A stretch of DNA of 64,000 bases, from the NCBI RefSeq assembly GCF_023913775.1, contig NZ_JAMXAX010000006.1, positions 41,830 to 105,829 of the forward strand. The letters are read 5' to 3'. A program made the position numbers and the translations under genes. Origin of the DNA: Acidovorax facilis. GTDB lineage: Bacteria; Pseudomonadota; Gammaproteobacteria; Burkholderiales; Burkholderiaceae_C. Below are positions 61,116 through 64,000 of this stretch, in pieces (position 1 is the first letter of the stretch; every line of letters begins with the position of its first letter). The notes beneath the pieces were generated by a model, which was given only the letters and a program-made list of their open reading frames with translations, ran no database searches and had not been told where the DNA came from.

Positions 61116-62408
61116 TCAGCCCAGCGCGGCAAAGCTGTCGGCCAGGATGGCCAGGCCCTCGTCGAGCAGTTCGTTGGAGGCGGTGAGCGGCACCAGGATG
61201 CGGATCACGTTGCCATAGGTGCCGCACGACAGCAGAATCAGCCCGCGCCGCGCCGCTTCGGCCACGACCTTCTTGGTCAGCGCGGCGTCGGGGCGGTGGA
61301 CATCGCCGTTTTCAAACAGCTCGATCGCCACCATGGCACCCAGGCCGCGTACATCGCCGATGGCGGGGACTGTGGCGGCCATTTCTTTCAGTGCCCTCAC
61401 CAGCAGCGCACCCATGTCCTGGCTGCGGGCCAGCAGGTTTTCCTGCTCGAACGCATCGATCACGGCAAGGGCGGCCGCGCAGGCCACGGGGCTACCGGCA
61501 TAGGTGCCACCCAGGCCACCGGCCGCTGGCGCGTCGATGACGTCGGCGCGGCCCACCACGCCAGACAAGGGGAAGCCGCCTGCCAGTGATTTGGCAGTGG
61601 TGATGAGGTCGGGCGCCACGGGCCATTGCTCGCATGCAAACCAGGTGCCGGTGCGGCCAGCGCCGGTCTGCACTTCGTCAGCGATCAGCAGGATGCCGTA
61701 GCGGTCTGCCAGGGCCTTGAGGCCGGTGACGAATTCGGGTGGCGCCACGAAGAAGCCGCCTTCGCCCTGCACGGGCTCAAGGATGAAGGCTGCCACACGC
61801 TCGGGCTCGATGTCGTTCTTGAAGATCAGCTCCACTGAATGCAGGGCCTGCTCCACGCTGACGCCATGCAGCGCGTTGGGGAACAGGGCGTGGTACATCT
61901 CGCCAGGGAAGGGGCCGAACCCGATCTTGTAAGGCGCGACCTTGCCGGTGAGGCCCAGCGTGAGGTTGGTGCGGCCGTGGTAGCCGCCCGTGAAGGCGAT
62001 CACGCCGGGGCGTTTGGTGTAGGCGCGGGCGATCTTGATGGCGTTTTCCACGGCCTCGGCGCCGGTGGTGAGCAGCAGGCTCTTCTTGGCAAACGCGCCG
62101 GGGGCCAGGGTGTTCAGGCGCTCGCACACTTCCACGTAGGGCTCGTACGCCACCACCTGGAAGCAGGTGTGGGTGTACAGCTCCAGCTGGGCTTTGACTG
62201 CAGCGATCACTCCGGCGTGCAGGTGGCCGGTGTTGAGCACGGCGATGCCACCGGCAAAGTCGATGAAGCGGCGGCCCTCCACATCCCACAGCTCGGCGTT
62301 AAGCGCCTTCTGTACGAAGAGTTCATGGGCCTGACCCACGCCCCGGGCCACAGCGGCATGGCGGCGGGTGAGGAGGGCGGCGTTGGTGAAGTGGCGGTCT
62401 TGCTGCAT
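61116..62408 (-). CDS. gabT: 4-aminobutyrate aminotransferase
   Basis: A 430-residue class III PLP aminotransferase that converts GABA and 2-oxoglutarate to succinic semialdehyde and glutamate, feeding GabD. The PLP lysine is Lys273 in TTAKSLAGGFP; Asp244 in LLIADEVQTGAGRTG binds the pyridine nitrogen, and TTGAEAVENAIKIAR binds the phosphate. The ATG at 62408 begins the GabT-like N-terminus; the longer frame to 62636 has no homology. It is the first gene of the uptake/catabolic run. Confidence 0.87.
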   Translation of the reverse strand: MQQDRHFTNAALLTRRHAAVARGVGQAHELFVQKALNAELWDVEGRRFIDFAGGIAVLNTGHLHAGVIAAVKAQLELYTHTCFQVVAYEPYVEVCERLNTLAPGAFAKKSLLLTTGAEAVENAIKIARAYTKRPGVIAFTGGYHGRTNLTLGLTGKVAPYKIGFGPFPGEMYHALFPNALHGVSVEQALHSVELIFKNDIEPERVAAFILEPVQGEGGFFVAPPEFVTGLKALADRYGILLIADEVQTGAGRTGTWFACEQWPVAPDLITTAKSLAGGFPLSGVVGRADVIDAPAAGGLGGTYAGSPVACAAALAVIDAFEQENLLARSQDMGALLVRALKEMAATVPAIGDVRGLGAMVAIELFENGDVHRPDAALTKKVVAEAARRGLILLSCGTYGNVIRILVPLTASNELLDEGLAILADSFAALG

Positions 62409-62704
62409 GGCGGTGGGCGGGTGGGTTGAACACGAAATGAAGGAATGGGCGAATTCTGGAATTCGCGCCACGGCCCGTCCATGTACACCGGCATGCTGTT
62501 TTGCGCGCACTGTGCAGGTCCTCCATCCTGTACAGGCAATCCCTGATTTGGTGTGCGCCAACACGGTGCACAATGCAGCCCCTTTTGCGTAGCCGTAGTG
62601 CAATCCCCCACGCTGATCTGCAGGAAAACCGGGCACTCGGGGGATTGAAGGGGTTTGTATCGGGATGCAGCGGCGGGCCGCTTGCCATCTTCCAAAACGG
62701 TGCG
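62409..62704. other. Region upstream of gabT
   Basis: About 300 bases without a gene, lying between a terminator and the gabT start, so it should hold the gabT promoter. Spaced GTGCAC/GCGCAC-like half-sites occur near 62558-62575 that could serve a GntR-type regulator, but I cannot assign one. Confidence 0.35.
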
Positions 62705-62743
62705 TAAAAACGAAAAAAGGCCTCGCAGCGTGCTGCGAGGCCT
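62705..62743 (-). terminator. Intrinsic terminator of the beta-helix gene
   Basis: On the minus strand, AGGCCTCGCAGC/GCTGCGAGGCCT (62718-62743, perfect 12-bp arms, 2-base loop) is followed by TTTTTTCGTTTTT, a textbook rho-independent terminator 27 bases after the stop. Confidence 0.9.
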
Positions 62744-62769
62744 CTGCCGGCCGAAACTTGAACGCTCTG

Positions 62770-64000
62770 CTACCGGGCGCACACCCCGGCCGTTGCAGCC
62801 GCCCCGGTCACCATGGTGTTGTTCGTGACCACACTGTTCGGTGCAATCACGCGCACCACCGTGCTGCCCGCGTGGGGTGTGGGGAAACATGCAATGTTGT
62901 TACGCACCACAGCGTTTCCATCGGGTACATCGCCATTCTGGAATTCGGTGTGGCCCACATTGATGGCTGTCTGAAACGTCGTCTGCGTGTTGATGATGAC
63001 GTTGCCTTCAATCACGATACCGGGTGCCGACTGCACTGCCATGCCCGTGTTGCCGGCGTTGATGAGTGTGTTGTTGCGCACCACGAAGTTGCGGAACCAT
63101 TCGGCCGAGTCATACCCCTGCGTGATCGACATCTCCCAGCAGCCATCCGTCGCAGCATCCTGCTCAATCCGGTTGCCCTCAATCAGTACGCCGTCCATCT
63201 GGCCGTGGAAGGTCATGTTGCCCCCTTGGCAGATGCCATTGACCACCGAGTTGCGGATGTAGCGGTTGTTGCGCAAGGTGACGTTGGTTCCACTCAGTCC
63301 ATGGCTGCCCGACAGGTAGGTGCCATGGTTGAAGCCGCTGCCGCTGAAGTTGTTGGCCTCGATCAGGTTGCCTTCGATCACACTGTTGCGGAACTGGCCG
63401 AGGATGCCCATGCTTCCGTTGTGATGGATGTGGTTGTTGCGGATCAGCACGTTGTTCACACCGTGGGGAGCGCGTGCCTGCGAGTGGATGGCAATCTGGA
63501 AGCCGGATATCTCCACGTTCTCAATCACGATGTCGCGGACATTGCCACTCAGCCAGAAGCCCCAGGCCGAGTTGTTGGAGCCGTGGATCCGCAAATTGCG
63601 GAACACGTAGCCGCCGTCGTTGGAGGTGTTGGCATAGCGCCCTCCCAGCTCAAAGGGCGCGATGGCATTGTTGTTGGTGTTGAGGAGGGGGGCGGGCCCT
63701 GCGCCATACGCATCGAAGGTGAGGGGCGCGTCTGCGCGGACGTTCATGTTCTCGAACGTGGTGACACCCACCACCCAGGCACCGCCGCGCGCAAAAAGCA
63801 GTGCTGTGCCCGCAGGCAGTGTGTTGACATTGATCCCCGTGAGGTTCTGCTTGGGTGCCGCCTGCGTGCCGGGGTTGGAATTGCTCCCTGGCACGCAACC
63901 GGTGGCGGCGCCCGCCTGGCAGTCCGAGAAGTAGTACGTTACGGAGCCACCGGGCGTCGGTGCTGGCGGAGGCGCCGGTGGAGCCGGCGGTGCCGGAGGC
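62770..64000 (-). CDS. Parallel beta-helix repeat protein (5' end outside window)
   Basis: At least 410 residues are visible; the gene enters from the right edge. A proline/alanine-rich linker (63920-64000) is followed by a right-handed beta-helix: repeated NNxF/I-type turns such as NDGGYVFRNLRIHGSNN, GNVRDIVIENVEISGF, NNVLIRNNHIHHNGSMG, EGNLIEANNFSGSG, VVRNNTLINAGN. This is the fold of pectate-lyase-like and carbohydrate-binding secreted proteins. Pairs of cysteines flank the linker. A signal peptide is not visible because the N-terminus is missing; function remains open. Confidence 0.78.
   Translation of the reverse strand, partial: PPAPPAPPAPPPAPTPGGSVTYYFSDCQAGAATGCVPGSNSNPGTQAAPKQNLTGINVNTLPAGTALLFARGGAWVVGVTTFENMNVRADAPLTFDAYGAGPAPLLNTNNNAIAPFELGGRYANTSNDGGYVFRNLRIHGSNNSAWGFWLSGNVRDIVIENVEISGFQIAIHSQARAPHGVNNVLIRNNHIHHNGSMGILGQFRNSVIEGNLIEANNFSGSGFNHGTYLSGSHGLSGTNVTLRNNRYIRNSVVNGICQGGNMTFHGQMDGVLIEGNRIEQDAATDGCWEMSITQGYDSAEWFRNFVVRNNTLINAGNTGMAVQSAPGIVIEGNVIINTQTTFQTAINVGHTEFQNGDVPDGNAVVRNNIACFPTPHAGSTVVRVIAPNSVVTNNTMVTGAAATAGVCAR

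Overview
The window is high-GC proteobacterial DNA. It covers most of an integrative and conjugative element (ICE) of the ICEclc/PAGI-2/PFGI-1 type plus one chromosomal flank. The flank (53.7-64 kb) carries GABA/polyamine uptake and breakdown genes and a hairpin repeat of a style I associate with Acidovorax and relatives. A betaproteobacterium, probably Comamonadaceae, is the best guess (moderate confidence, from memory of gene families).

Layout. 1-2.4 kb: end of a DISARM defence locus (partial drmB, then drmC). 2.45-9.1 kb: a complete type II CBASS island (DUF2188 protein, CapV patatin, DncV-like cyclase, Cap2 E1-E2, Cap3 JAMM protease) with a divergent CapH/CapP-like regulator pair. The island is bracketed by two diverged copies of the 3' end of an ICE membrane-protein gene. 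8.9-14.8 kb: conjugation genes (TIGR03747, TraD, TIGR03765, SLT transglycosylase, TIGR03759, a coiled-coil membrane protein, PilL-like lipoprotein). 15.1-27.0 kb: a twelve-gene same-strand cluster combining an excisionase-like regulator, a possible GrpE-like protein, a DnaK-like Hsp70, an AAA+ ATPase, a zinc-ribbon protein with a degenerate J-like region, and several membrane and secreted proteins. I do not recognise this as a described system and rate it the most interesting part of the window. 27.2-38.2 kb: ICE accessory and replication genes (SNF2-type helicase, DUF6094 methyltransferase, DUF3275, DUF3577/STY4534, DUF5983 and others), many preceded by small two-hairpin leaders and three by a larger structured repeat. 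39-46.4 kb: TopB, SSB, DUF3158, TIGR03761, a reverse-oriented PLD-family cassette, STY4528 and DUF2857. 46.4-50.2 kb: ParB, a small Shi-like protein, ParA, AlpA and a BisR-position protein, in the order of the ICEclc regulatory operon. 50.8-53.4 kb: two LysR regulators around a decayed exbD fragment. 53671-53688: an 18-bp tRNA-Gly 3' end, the probable attR.

Chromosomal flank. An atypical ROK-family protein converges on a minus-strand set: gabT, an ABC ATPase, a binding protein, two permeases and gabD. These would import GABA or a polyamine and convert it to succinate. The window ends inside a parallel beta-helix protein gene.

How it fits together. The ICE replicates and transfers itself with its core genes under a BisR/AlpA/BisDC-like cascade, and carries at least two anti-phage systems (DISARM, CBASS), a PLD-family gene and the Hsp70 cluster as cargo. 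Starts were chosen by ribosome-binding sites and overlaps. Family names come from motif recognition, not database searches.
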